A stretch of 64,000 nucleotides of DNA, from NCBI GenBank assembly GCA_035946735.1, contig DASYYZ010000126.1, forward strand, positions 1 to 64,000, in the 5' to 3' direction. This DNA is from Gp13-AA77 sp035946735 (lineage in GTDB: Bacteria; Acidobacteriota; Terriglobia; UBA7540). Under the pieces are notes generated by a model that ran no database searches, was not told where the DNA came from, and saw nothing but the letters and a program-made list of their open reading frames with translations. This document shows, in pieces, positions 18,568 through 28,097 of this stretch (position 1 is the first letter of the stretch; each line of letters opens with the position of its first letter). Both the position numbers and the translations under genes were made by a program.

Positions 18568-20879
18568 GAGCTGCGGCCGGCGGTAGAGCAGTTCCAGGGG
18601 TGAGAGGATGTGACCGGGTGGGAGCAAGCGAAGCTAATAAGAGTCAGCGAACCTCATCTCGGGTTCCGCCCGATGAGTCGAGCAATCCAGGCGAGTCCGA
18701 GACCGGCCCACCATCGCCTCTCCCAACCCCTACAGAGTCTAGGAACGCCCTGGCCCAAGCTACCAGTCCTTATCTGCGCAGCGCCGCGCATCAGCCCGTG
18801 AATTGGATGGAGTGGGGTGAGGCCGCGTTCGAGCGCGCCACGCGAGAGGGCCGGCCCATCCTGCTGGATATCGGCGCCGTCTGGTGCCACTGGTGCCACG
18901 TCCTCGATCGCGAGAGCTACGAGAACCAGGAAATAGCGCGGGTTATCAATCAGAACTATGTGCCCGTCAAGGTGGACCGCGATGAGCGTCCGGACATCGA
19001 TGCGCGCTACCAGATGGCCGTGAGCGCTCTCACCGGGCAGGGTGGTTGGCCGCTGACCGCTTTTCTGACGCCGGAAGGGAAACCCTTTTTCGGCGGCACC
19101 TACTTTCCTCCTGATGATCGCTACGGCCGGCCGGGCATGAAGCGCATTTTGGAAACTATCGCGCAGAACTATCGCTCGCACCGCGACCAGATTCACGCCA
19201 GCGCAGACCAGATTGCGGAGGCTCTGAACCGCGCCGAGCGATTTGAGGCGGCGGGCGGCGCGCGCGCATCGGTGGTGGCGGACGTCGTTCAAAGTATCGA
19301 GGGGCTCTACGACTCGGAGCACGGCGGGTTTGGCCAATCTCCCAAGTTTCCTCATCCTTCTGCCATGGAATTGCTGCTCGATCAGTATCTCGAGCGGGGC
19401 CAGCGGCGCCTGCTCGACATCGTGACCCAGAGTCTCGAATCCATGGGTCGCGGAGGCGTGTATGACCAGGTGGGCGGCGGCTTCCATCGTTATTCCGTGG
19501 ACCGGTACTGGCGGGTGCCGCACTTCGAGAAAATGTCCTATGACAATGCCGGCCTGCTTGGGAATTATGTCCACGCTTACCAGCTTACCGGCAAGGGTTT
19601 TCTTCGCGAAATTGCACTGGGCATCTTAAGCTTTGTCGAAAGCGTTCTTTCGCGGGAAGAGGGCGGTTTCTACGCCAGCCAGGACGCCGACTACAGTCTC
19701 GATGACGACGGCGACTACTTTACATGGACTCTTGATGAGCTCAAGGCAGTCCTCGACGAGCAGGAAGCACGCGCCGCCGCGCTGCGCTACGATGTCGGGC
19801 CTACAGGCGAGATGCACCACAACCCGGGAAAGAATGTTCTCTTCATCGATCAGCCGGTGGAGGCGATCGGGACGCGCATGGGCTTGGACCCGCCGCAGAC
19901 GGAGGACATCCTGGCGCGTGCGCGGCGGAAGCTGCTCAAGGCTCGTGACCAACGGCCCACGCCTTTCGTAGACCGTAGCCTGTACGCGGGATGGAACGCC
20001 ATGATGGCTTCGGCCCTCCTGGAGGCTTACAAGACGCTCGGTTTGGACGGAGCGCGCCATCGCGCCCTCATGGCGCTTGACCTTTTCCTGGATCGCGGCT
20101 GGGATGCCGATCGCGGCGTGGCGCATGTCCTGTCGGAGCCTGCAACGGCGACCGGAGACTCTGACCGGTCAGGCGCCCTTGAGGCAAGCAATTTCGACAT
20201 CCTTGACGACCAGGTGCTGATGGCGGCAGCCCTCCTCGATGCTTTCGAGGTGACAGGCGAGCTCCGCTATTTCGAACACGCTCTGCAGCTCGGCGAAATC
20301 GTCGTGCGACGATTCTGGGACCAACAAGAAGGCGGGTTCTTCGATACAGCCCTTGACACGTCCAGCCGGCAGGGCGCGCTCACCATTCCGCGCAAGGCCT
20401 TGCAGGATTCCCCCACACCCGCAGGCAATCCGGTTGCCGTGGCGTTGCTGGACCGCTTGGCGTTTCTCGCCGATCGTCCCGACCTTCGAGAAAAAGCGGG
20501 GCGAACGCTTGATCTTTTTGCTTCGAAGGCGGCCGAGTACGGGCTCCATGCGGCCACCTATGCCCTGGCGCTCGCTCAACATCTGCGCCCGCCCACGGAG
20601 GTCGTGGTGATCGGGCGGCCGGGCGACGCCGATCGAGAGGCACTGTTGCACGCAGCCTACCAAGCCCGCGCAGCCGGAAAGCGGGTCCTGTCTTTCTCGC
20701 CGGAAACTGTGGCAAGCGGTGATTTGCCTCGCGGGCTTGCTTCAACGCTACCCAATTTGCAGCTTGATGGTGATGCGCAGGCGCTGGTCTGCTCGGGTAC
20801 ATCATGCCAGCCGCCTTCGAAGTCGGTTGAAGAGCTTGTGAAAGCGCTACGCAACGCCGGAATCTCCCCAGTCGTCTGA
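18564..20879 (+). CDS. DUF255 thioredoxin-domain protein (YyaL/SPATA20-like)
   Basis: 771 residues if the GTG at 18564 is used. The family usually begins near ALAQATSPYLRSAAHQPVNW (about residue 62), so the first ~60 Ser/Pro-rich residues may not be translated. Residues 60-220 form the thioredoxin-like domain with VWCHWCHVLDRESYEN (Cys108, Cys111; CHWC) and GGWPLTAFLTPEGKPFFGG. The rest is an (alpha/alpha)6 barrel (KFPHPSAMELLLDQYL, YAGWNAMMASALLEAYK) like N-acylglucosamine 2-epimerases. Homologues are implicated in redox or sugar chemistry, but no reaction is established. It is cytosolic. Nothing is truncated. Confidence 0.88.
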   Translation: MRAAAGGRAVPGVRGCDRVGASEANKSQRTSSRVPPDESSNPGESETGPPSPLPTPTESRNALAQATSPYLRSAAHQPVNWMEWGEAAFERATREGRPILLDIGAVWCHWCHVLDRESYENQEIARVINQNYVPVKVDRDERPDIDARYQMAVSALTGQGGWPLTAFLTPEGKPFFGGTYFPPDDRYGRPGMKRILETIAQNYRSHRDQIHASADQIAEALNRAERFEAAGGARASVVADVVQSIEGLYDSEHGGFGQSPKFPHPSAMELLLDQYLERGQRRLLDIVTQSLESMGRGGVYDQVGGGFHRYSVDRYWRVPHFEKMSYDNAGLLGNYVHAYQLTGKGFLREIALGILSFVESVLSREEGGFYASQDADYSLDDDGDYFTWTLDELKAVLDEQEARAAALRYDVGPTGEMHHNPGKNVLFIDQPVEAIGTRMGLDPPQTEDILARARRKLLKARDQRPTPFVDRSLYAGWNAMMASALLEAYKTLGLDGARHRALMALDLFLDRGWDADRGVAHVLSEPATATGDSDRSGALEASNFDILDDQVLMAAALLDAFEVTGELRYFEHALQLGEIVVRRFWDQQEGGFFDTALDTSSRQGALTIPRKALQDSPTPAGNPVAVALLDRLAFLADRPDLREKAGRTLDLFASKAAEYGLHAATYALALAQHLRPPTEVVVIGRPGDADREALLHAAYQARAAGKRVLSFSPETVASGDLPRGLASTLPNLQLDGDAQALVCSGTSCQPPSKSVEELVKALRNAGISPVV

Positions 20880-20999
20880 GCAACGGCCCGCCGGCTCTGG
20901 CGGCCGTTGTAGGCAAAGCCGAGGCACTCTGATGCCGCAGTGAGGGAGTGGACGTTCGACAGCGGAGTCCCGTTATTTTGGAGTCTTGGGGGTCTAAAC

Positions 21000-21974
21000 A
21001 TGGTTAAGCGGGTGTTGTGTTGCGCTCTACTCTTTGCCGCCTGGCCTCTAGAAGCATATCCCGGAAGCCCGCGCGCTCAGGAAGGTTCACCCTCCAGCCT
21101 GTCCGCGGCGATCAAGCCGTTTCTCGGACGCTGGGACTTGAGCATCCAAAGCCCGTCGCGCGAACTTCCGTCCTGGATCGAGGTCTCCGAAGAACAGGGC
21201 CACCCCAAGGTTGTGATGGTGGGACTCACCGACCATGCGACGGAATTGAAAAAGAGCGACGTCAAAGAAGGACAACTTGAGTTCCTCTCGCCCAAGGGAG
21301 AGGAAGGTTTCCGTGATGACACGCTGTTCAAAGGGAAAGTGGTGGGCGACCGGCTCGTAGGCGTGGCAACCACTCCCGGCGGAACTTCCTGGCATTGGAC
21401 CGGCCGGCGAGCTCCTACGCTGAAGCGGAGTGAAGCGGCCCAATGGGGCAAGCCCATCACTTTGTTTGATGGCAAGGACTTCAGCGGCTGGAGATTCAGC
21501 GACGCCAACCACGCGAATTGGACGGTGGAAGACGGCACGCTGGTGAATAACGGACACGGCGCCGACATTATCACCACCTTAAGATTTGAGGACTTCAAAC
21601 TACACCTGGAGTTCAATTGCGGACCGAAGTCGAACAGCGGTGTGTACCTGCGCGGTCGTGACGAGGTGCAAATTGAAACCGACTCCGCCGGCGAGCCGCC
21701 CAGCCACCACACCGGCGGTGTATACGGGTTTCTGGATCCCACGCCGGAATTGCCACGCCAGGCTGGAGTATGGCAGACATTTGATATTACCTTGATCGGG
21801 CGAACTGTCACAGTCGTACAGAATGGTCAGACCGTCATCGACCATAAGGAGATTCCCGGCATCACGGGCGGCGCTTTAGACAGCCACGAAGAATTGCCCG
21901 GACCCATCTACCTGCAGGGCAGCGAAGAGGGCCGCGTTGCATTCCGCAATCTTGTGATTACTCCCGCGGAATAG
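21000..21974 (+). CDS. Secreted DUF1080 protein (3-keto-disaccharide hydrolase-like)
   Basis: 324 residues from ATG 21000 (MVKRVLCCALLFAAWPLEA, a signal peptide). Residues 40-140 form a small beta-domain (GRWDLSIQSPS). Residues 145-324 are the DUF1080 concanavalin-like domain with LFDGKDFSGWRFSD, WTVEDGTLVNNGHG, SNSGVYLRGRDEVQIE and GPIYLQGSEEGRVAFRNL. Proteins of this family hydrolyse or eliminate 3-keto-glycosides. The next gene is a Gfo/Idh/MocA oxidoreductase, the enzyme type that makes 3-keto sugars, so the two probably act in one periplasmic pathway. A GTG at 20940 is a less likely start. Confidence 0.88.
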   Translation: MVKRVLCCALLFAAWPLEAYPGSPRAQEGSPSSLSAAIKPFLGRWDLSIQSPSRELPSWIEVSEEQGHPKVVMVGLTDHATELKKSDVKEGQLEFLSPKGEEGFRDDTLFKGKVVGDRLVGVATTPGGTSWHWTGRRAPTLKRSEAAQWGKPITLFDGKDFSGWRFSDANHANWTVEDGTLVNNGHGADIITTLRFEDFKLHLEFNCGPKSNSGVYLRGRDEVQIETDSAGEPPSHHTGGVYGFLDPTPELPRQAGVWQTFDITLIGRTVTVVQNGQTVIDHKEIPGITGGALDSHEELPGPIYLQGSEEGRVAFRNLVITPAE

Positions 21975-22083
21975 CTCGCCCGGATTCGACTGGCAGGATC
22001 TTCCTTTGTAGCTGAAGGTGAGCCTCAAGATTGAGGCGATGATCGAGTACTAAGACTTGAGCCTGAATCAGAGGAGTTTGGCC

Positions 22084-23401
22084 ATGGGTGTCACAAAACG
22101 CGTTTCACGCCGGAACTTTCTCAGAGCAACCGCGGCTGGCGGCGCCGCCGTGGCATCGGCGCCGGCCTGGGGGCGGGTACTGGGAGCGAACGACCGCATC
22201 AACATCGCTCTGATTGGCCTTGGGGCTCGCGGCTCAGATCATTTGAATCTGGTGCTTCAGCACCGGGCCAACAAACCGGACATTGAAATCGTCGCCCTTT
22301 GTGACGTATACCAGAAGCGTCTCACGATGGCGGCGTCCAAGGTTCCAGGGGCCAAGACCTACGTCCACCACCAGGAGGTGCTGCAACGCTCGGACATCGA
22401 TGCAGTCTTCATCGCCACGCCCGATCATTGGCATGCTCCCATCACTCTCGCGGCTATGGAGAGCGGCAAAGACGTTTACGTCGAGAAGCCCATGACACAC
22501 ACGGTGGAGGAAAGCAAAACAGTGGCGCACCGGACCAAAGAGCTGAAGCGTGTGCTTCAGGTAGGCGTCCAAGGACTCTCGTGGAGGCGGTGGCACAAGA
22601 TTCACGACATTATTCAATCCGGGATGATCGGCCAGGTCGTCGCCGTGCAGGGTACGTACAGCCGCAATGCTCCCGGTGGCGACTGGAACGGAGGCCATTT
22701 CTGGACAATCGATCCCGCCGCTGGCCCCGACGCCACCGGCGACAACCACATCGATTGGAAGCAATGGCTGGGGCCGGCTCCCCAGATTCCGTTTAACGCC
22801 GACCGCTTTTTCCGCTTCCGGAAGTATTGGGACCTATTCCGGTGGCATTTCTACGGACCTCCACTACCATGTCGTGGCACCCTTCCAGGTGGCTGTCGCG
22901 AACGAGTTTCCCCTACGCGTGTCCGGCATGGGTGGTCTTTGGGTTTATAACGATGGCCGGGAGGTTCCCGACACATTCCTCACCGCCGCCGACTACCCGA
23001 GCAAGTACTCGATGACGATCTACTCTTCACAGGTGAACGAGAACGGACCCCGGACGATGATTCGGGGTACCAAGGCGACCATTCATCTGAGCGACGAATG
23101 GGAAGGTCCTCCCTCGCGGCAATACGACTACGCCGATATCTTCCCCGAATCGCCCTATGCGGATGAATTCGCCAAGAAGCACGGCGACTTTCAGGTGCGC
23201 GTCGATGACGTGGGAAACGAAGGGGACCTCAAGCACGTCGACAACTTTCTGGAATGTATGCGGACGCGACAGCAGCCCAACTGCCACGTGGATATTGGCT
23301 ATAAGGTCTCGGCGGCCTGCGACCTCTCCGTACGCTCCTACCGGAATGGCAAAGTGTATTACTTCGATGCAGAGACCGAGCAGGTGGTAACCAAGGGATG
23401 A
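22084..23401 (+). pseudogene. Gfo/Idh/MocA-family oxidoreductase, Tat-exported, interrupted by a +1 frameshift
   Basis: ATG 22084 with AGGAG upstream. A twin-arginine signal (SRRNFLRATAAGG) is followed by the Rossmann domain (INIALIGLGARGSDHLNLV, IATPDHWHAPITLAA, VEKPMTHTVEESK). At 22831-22835 (GACCTATTC) one extra C throws the frame: the first frame runs on to 22950 as LFRWHFYGPPLP, while the expected YSGGISTDLHYHVVAPFQVA continues in the next frame to the TGA at 23399-23401. Both parts match one ~440-residue protein. It presumably oxidised sugar hydroxyls with NAD(P) in concert with the upstream DUF1080 protein. It is either a genuine frameshift mutation or a base-call error. Confidence 0.85.
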
Positions 23402-23511
23402 GCATCGCGGTTGTCTGGGCCTCAGAGTCACAAAGCACCCGGAACACGGCGCTCCTCCATAGCTGCCCGTGCTTGTCTGTACGTACCAGAGGGCCTTTCG
23501 CTCGGAGCTCC

Positions 23512-25335
23512 TCAAGCTACGACATCAAAGTACATTCGGTAGGAAGTGTTGTGGCCTATGCGGTAAAAGGGGACGAAAGTGGCGGTCGAGTGCTGCTCGG
23601 CGTGAAATTCAAGAGGTCCCCCCTGTGGTTTGATCCACTTTGACGGATCATTCCGGGCGGGAACCGTGAAGGTCTCGCGCTCCTGCACGAGTACCACAGG
23701 GCCGTAGACGGCTGCGACGCGGTACGGATGCTGAGCGTCGATGGGCTTCAACACCAACTCCATCGGCATTCGGATAGTCACTCGATCCCCAGGTTGCCAG
23801 ATTCTCGCAATCTTCGCCCAGGTGCCGGGCTCGGCGGCGACCTCCACTTCTGAGTCGTTTACCTTCACCGCTACCCCACGAGCCCATCCAGGCACCCTGA
23901 AGTTCAATTCAAAGGCCACCGGTCTCTTAGGCCGAACCGTCAGCGTCGTGATATCAGACTCTGGGAATTTTGTCATCTGCTCCACTTCAACCTCTTCGCC
24001 ATTGCAGTTCCACGTCAGCGCCGAGGGGACAAACAGGTTCACGAAAAGGCCGTCGCGTTCGTAGAAGTAAATGACGTTATGGTAGTCTGCGACGTCCTGG
24101 ATGAAGGTGCCCGAGCAGCAGGGCCATGCAGCTTCGTAGTAGACCTTGTGACACCCGCCCAGCATGTAGTCGGAGTAGTAGAAGGTCCGCCCATAGCCGT
24201 GCATTGGTAGAGCGGCGCCGATGCCGTTGTAGATCATCTGCTCGATCCAGTCACCGTAGCGTGCCTCGCCGGTGAATCCGATGAGGTAGCGCGACAGCTT
24301 GAAAATCGACCAGGAGCCGCACGGTGTCTCGAATGTGTCGAGGCTCTCTTCTAGAGACTTGCCCAGGGAGCCGTCAGGATTCACCAGTTTTTCGTCCGGC
24401 CCGTAGCCGCCCGTGGCGTAGCACTGCGTCCGCTGAAAATAATCGAACGCGTTGACGCAGGTGTTCAGATACTGCGGCTCTCCGGTAACCGCATACGTCA
24501 TCGCCGCGCTGCTGAGCGCGTTGACGTGGCTGTAGGCATGGAGACCGTGAATGTCGGGATTTGGACCCAGGTTGAACTTGTCCCAATACGTTGGATACCG
24601 CCACACGTCTCCGAATGTCCTGTATTTGATATTTCCGGTGAGTTGATACGCCCGGTAGAGATTCTCTGCGAGCGTGTACCACTCGTTGCCACACCTCATC
24701 GAATCAGGTTGATCGGGGCTCGCTGGGGTGCGGGTACGGTCGAGAATCGCCGAGGCGCGATCTACCATTGTTTCCAGAATTGGCAGGGCTTCCTTCTGCC
24801 CGCCATAGAGGCACATATCCACTAATCCGCAGACGGTTTTGTCGAAGATGTAGTGGCTGTGCTCGATCCCGAGATTGCGGCGGTTGGAGAAGTACTCGCC
24901 GTCCTTGGCGGCCGCCTTGGCCCACTCACGCATAAGGTAAGTGGTCTTTTCCATGAGCGCAGAGTCCGAGGTGGCCCTGTACATCCGCGACATGCCGCTG
25001 AGCCATTGGCCGAGGACCTCCGCTGCATCTCTTTGACACCAGCCGCCCATGTCGCGGCCGGGCGCTGGTAGCCCAACTCGCTGGCGAAATCCCTTCAAGA
25101 TGTCGTCATTCGGGACGTTGTAGTAGTAGTCGCGCGTTGCGTCGTACTGCTCCTTCAGCGGTCCGTCGAGGAGACGGATGCCACTGTAGTTGAAGGGCGT
25201 GAGGACGACGGTCTTCGCGTCGCGGGCATTCTCGTCTATGACCTTCCGGCTCGGTCTGCCACTGACGAGCGCGGGAGCGAGCGATGCGCCCAACAATCTC
25301 TTCATGAAACTGCGTCGAGTGCTCATTTCGCCCAC
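23512..25335 (-). CDS. GH127/DUF1680-type glycoside hydrolase (beta-L-arabinofuranosidase-like)
   Basis: About 607 residues. GGAGG lies 7 nt before the GTG at 25335; an ATG at 25326 is the alternative. The N-terminus STRRSFMKRLLGASLAPALV is a Tat-type signal. The (alpha/alpha)6 barrel contains GIRLLDGPLKEQYDATRDYY, DMGGWCQRDAAEVLGQWLSG, ETPCGSW (about residue 335) and WPCCSGTFIQD (about 405). In characterised GH127 enzymes the zinc is held by a Glu, a nearby Cys and a Cys-Cys pair, one of which is the nucleophile; all are present, though Glu and Cys are three rather than two residues apart. The C-terminal half is a beta-sandwich (NFRVPGWARGVAVKVND). Probably removes L-arabinofuranose or related sugars in the periplasm. 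Confidence 0.87.
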   Translation of the reverse strand: MGEMSTRRSFMKRLLGASLAPALVSGRPSRKVIDENARDAKTVVLTPFNYSGIRLLDGPLKEQYDATRDYYYNVPNDDILKGFRQRVGLPAPGRDMGGWCQRDAAEVLGQWLSGMSRMYRATSDSALMEKTTYLMREWAKAAAKDGEYFSNRRNLGIEHSHYIFDKTVCGLVDMCLYGGQKEALPILETMVDRASAILDRTRTPASPDQPDSMRCGNEWYTLAENLYRAYQLTGNIKYRTFGDVWRYPTYWDKFNLGPNPDIHGLHAYSHVNALSSAAMTYAVTGEPQYLNTCVNAFDYFQRTQCYATGGYGPDEKLVNPDGSLGKSLEESLDTFETPCGSWSIFKLSRYLIGFTGEARYGDWIEQMIYNGIGAALPMHGYGRTFYYSDYMLGGCHKVYYEAAWPCCSGTFIQDVADYHNVIYFYERDGLFVNLFVPSALTWNCNGEEVEVEQMTKFPESDITTLTVRPKRPVAFELNFRVPGWARGVAVKVNDSEVEVAAEPGTWAKIARIWQPGDRVTIRMPMELVLKPIDAQHPYRVAAVYGPVVLVQERETFTVPARNDPSKWIKPQGGPLEFHAEQHSTATFVPFYRIGHNTSYRMYFDVVA

Positions 25336-25493
25336 GGATCTACCTCCGCCACGGTTTACCATCATCATATTTCAACCCAGAAGGCGTTGCATTCTCAACA
25401 ACGGTGCGGGGCTGCTGGAATCACGCGGAATGATGAGCCCTCCTGATCAGAACCGGCGTAATATGATCAGGTCCAGCCATTGATATAGTGCTC

Positions 25494-26111
25494 CTAAAAC
25501 AGGAGCTTTAATGCCAGTTGCATAATGCGGGGTGATCTGGCTCCGGCGATCTCGCCATTGCCGATGTTATTGGGACCGCTGCAAGGCGCGCCGGCGGGAG
25601 TGAGTCCGCCGCATCCAATGTTCACGCCTTGAAACTGGGCATGATTGAACGTGTTGAAGGTCTCCCAGCGGAACTGCAGGGTGGATTTTTCACCCAGGAA
25701 CCAGGGTGCTGCGAAATCCTTCACCAGCGCCAGATCCCAGTTGTTGACTCCTGGACCCGTCAGCGGGTTGCGTCCCATGTAGCCGAACATCCCAGGCTCG
25801 CTGTCGACCCGCAACTTCTGATCAACCTCCAGTGTGACGCCCGAACGCACCAACTTGCGGAATCCCGGAGCCTCGGCCGTGATCGAGTAATCTCCGATGG
25901 GCAGCGCAGCTGCTACGTACTCACCGGCCTCGTTTGAAACCAAGTCACGCGTCAGTCCCTTGTCGAGGTTCGACACCGTTATGCGGACGCCTGGGACCAC
26001 AGCTCCGGTCGAGTCCGTAACCGTACCCACGATAGTTGCTGTGTCCTGAGCCCGAGCGGTGGAGAAAAAGAGGAGGAGTATCGCGGTGAGTGTTGCCAGG
26101 CGTATCGTCAT
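25494..26111 (-). pseudogene. Oar-like TonB-dependent receptor reduced to its two ends by internal deletion
   Basis: Open frame of 205 codons from ATG 26111 (AAGGAG 6 nt upstream; signal peptide MTIRLATLTAILLLFF ending ARAQ). Residues 22-103 are the carboxypeptidase-regulatory-like plug domain (IVGTVTDSTGAVVPGVRITV, EAPGFRKLVRSGVTLEVDQ). Directly after residue ~105 comes the last strand region of a beta-barrel: GRNPLTGPGVNNWDLALVKD, LQFRWETFNTFNHAQFQG and the C-terminal RIMQLALKLLF. Intact relatives are about 1000-1200 residues, so the whole barrel middle is missing, in frame. It cannot be a working receptor. An intact copy probably exists elsewhere in the genome. The frame lies upstream of and in the same direction as the GH127 gene. 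Confidence 0.85.
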
Positions 26112-26613
26112 GCAGCGCTCCTTCTGACAAGACCTTCTGTTGTAACATGTTCGACTCCGGATGAGGCGCCACCAATCCTTGTCATGCCCTAACACGCATC
26201 GGACAAGGGGCTTGGTTAGCAGTTCGGTTCTGGTGAGACATACGGCCAACGAGTGCGGGGAAATTCCCGTCTCACCAATAATTTTCAGCAATTACACCGC
26301 GGCGGGCGGTTTCGGCCTGAAAAGTCGCCTCTCTGGAAAGTGGTACTCGCGGATCGCGGCTGCTGGATAGGTGTTAGGAACAGCCCTTCCCACAAGCCAA
26401 TCGGCGAAATGGTTTCTCCCCGAGGGCACAAGGTAAGGCGAACCGGCCCAAGGCCTGGATCGTCGGAGGGAATGGCGGCGACAGGGCCGCTGCCGAAATG
26501 ACTTCTGCGTAGCCCGTCATAGGACAAGAGCGCGCCGATCGGTAACTACTAGGCGACAAGGAAGGATCCAGTTCCCATAACTTTGTTTCCATTTGATAAG
26601 TCCCGGTCTCTTC
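26112..26613. other. Intergenic stretch with one copy of a duplicated sequence
   Basis: No supported gene. Overlapping short frames here are not convincing. It contains the first copy of the ~75-bp repeat (26445-26517), close to the 3' end of the quinone oxidoreductase gene. Confidence 0.5.
26445..26517. repeat. Dispersed repeat, copy 1
   Basis: The core 26464-26517 is identical at 51 of 54 positions to 27844-27897. Similarity extends left to about 26445 with a 6-bp gap. See copy 2. Confidence 0.85.
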
Positions 26614-27609
26614 TCAGGTTTGTGAGCCGGTGGGAAGCACGAGGACCTTGCCATGAGGATTGGACTCGAGCGCCCTGTAAGCATCGACGACTTGGTCGAG
26701 CGGGAAGCGGCCGGCGATGTCGCTGATGACATCGGGCCGTTTCGCGGCGAGCGTCAGGGCATCCGAGATGAGGCCACCAAATTCGTGGGGCCCTGCCACC
26801 CACTGCATGCCGTTGTATTTGGTGACGAACACGGAGGCTGGAAAGAGTTGGTGAAGGTTGATGGCAGGGACTGGGCCGGATAACTCGCCATAATTGATCA
26901 AGCAGCCGCGCGGTGCCAACAGTTGCAGGCTAGTCTCGTAGGTTGCCGCTCCGACGGGGTCGAATACGGCAGCCACCCCGTGGCCGTCTGTGAGGGCGCG
27001 GACAGACTCCCGTACGTCTTCCGCAGCCCGGTTAATGGCATGGGCCGCGCCGGCACTGCGCACCGCGTCGACTCTTTTGCCCGTGGCAATGCCGATGACT
27101 CGGACTCCGCGATCAGCCAGGATGGCAACGAGCATTCGCCCCACGGCTCCTGCGGCGCCCCACACCGCGGCTGAACGCCCCTCCAATGGCCACACGCGGG
27201 CGAGACCTCCGGCGGTGAGCCCTGCGACGGCCAGGCAGGCTCCGTCTTCGAAGCTGAGCTCTTTGGGGATGGGCACCAACATGGAGGCCGGCGCAATGAT
27301 TAGGGTCGCACACGACCCGAGAATACCCGCCCAGCACACCCGCGTCCCCAGGGGTATGGTTACCTCAGGGCCAGTCTCCACGACCGTGCCAGAGCCCTCC
27401 CCGCCTACGGCGTGGGGGAACGGTATTCGGACAGCGTAGTTACCGGAGCGGATCAATGTTTCGGCGTGGTTGAGGCCGGCAGCCTCAATCCGCACAAGCA
27501 CTTCGCCGGTCTTGAGTGGAGCTAAGTCCTCGACGCTGACATCAATGACCTCTGGGCCGCCTGGGTGCTTCGCGCGAGCGACGCGCCGCCGAGTAATCTT
27601 GATCATCAT
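26614..27609 (-). CDS. Quinone oxidoreductase-type MDR dehydrogenase
   Basis: 331 residues from the ATG at 27609; an ATG at 27657 would add 16 residues, but MMIKITRRRVARAKHPGG fits the family start. The N-terminal GroES-like domain has GGPEVIDVSVEDLAPLKTGE and AAGLNHAETLIRSGNY. The Rossmann domain has AAVWGAAGAVGRMLVAILA, and LLAPRGCLINYGELSG lies near the cofactor site. No zinc-ligand set is seen, as in NADPH:quinone reductases of this superfamily. It probably reduces quinones or enones using NADPH; substrate unknown. It stands alone between two copies of a direct repeat. Confidence 0.88.
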   Translation of the reverse strand: MMIKITRRRVARAKHPGGPEVIDVSVEDLAPLKTGEVLVRIEAAGLNHAETLIRSGNYAVRIPFPHAVGGEGSGTVVETGPEVTIPLGTRVCWAGILGSCATLIIAPASMLVPIPKELSFEDGACLAVAGLTAGGLARVWPLEGRSAAVWGAAGAVGRMLVAILADRGVRVIGIATGKRVDAVRSAGAAHAINRAAEDVRESVRALTDGHGVAAVFDPVGAATYETSLQLLAPRGCLINYGELSGPVPAINLHQLFPASVFVTKYNGMQWVAGPHEFGGLISDALTLAAKRPDVISDIAGRFPLDQVVDAYRALESNPHGKVLVLPTGSQT

Positions 27610-28097
27610 GCGCGACTTTATCACCAGCCTGCGCACAGCGTCTACGAAGAGCGTCATCCCAGTCGGTCACCATGCAGCACGCTCACCTGACCGTGTCGCG
27701 CCCTACTTGCGCGAAGATAACCTGTGACTGTCCGGGAGTCCCCTTCGAGGAAAGTTTGTCGTGGCATAGCGCTCGCTGCGGTCAATCGCGAGCAACGGCG
27801 TAGGGTTGACCGAAGAGGCTCAACTCCTGGGTCGTCGACAAGCCGGAGGGAATGGCGGCGACAGGGCCGCTCCCGAAATTACTTCTGCATAGCCCGTGGT
27901 CCGCTCCGAAGGGTAAAATTCACGGCAACTTTCCATGCCATGGCGCGAACACTCCCAAGTCACAACTAACGCGTTGAGTTGTTGTACCGACACAGGACTC
28001 GAAGGGCGCGCAGTGTGTTCCAACGGCTTGCCCTGCTGACATCGGTCTCCAGGTCCAAGGGAATATGTTCCGGATGGCCGTGTTATGCTTCCGCAAC
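27610..28097. other. Intergenic stretch with the second repeat copy
   Basis: Divergent promoter region between the oxidoreductase and VOC genes. It contains repeat copy 2 (27817-27897). No gene or clear promoter can be supported. Confidence 0.5.
27817..27897. repeat. Dispersed repeat, copy 2
   Basis: Same orientation as copy 1 and 1.37 kb away. The core 27844-27897 differs at 3 of 54 positions, and the flank 27817-27838 resembles 26445-26463. Too short and without ORF or clear inverted ends to be an IS; it may be a REP-like or non-coding RNA-related element. Confidence 0.85.
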
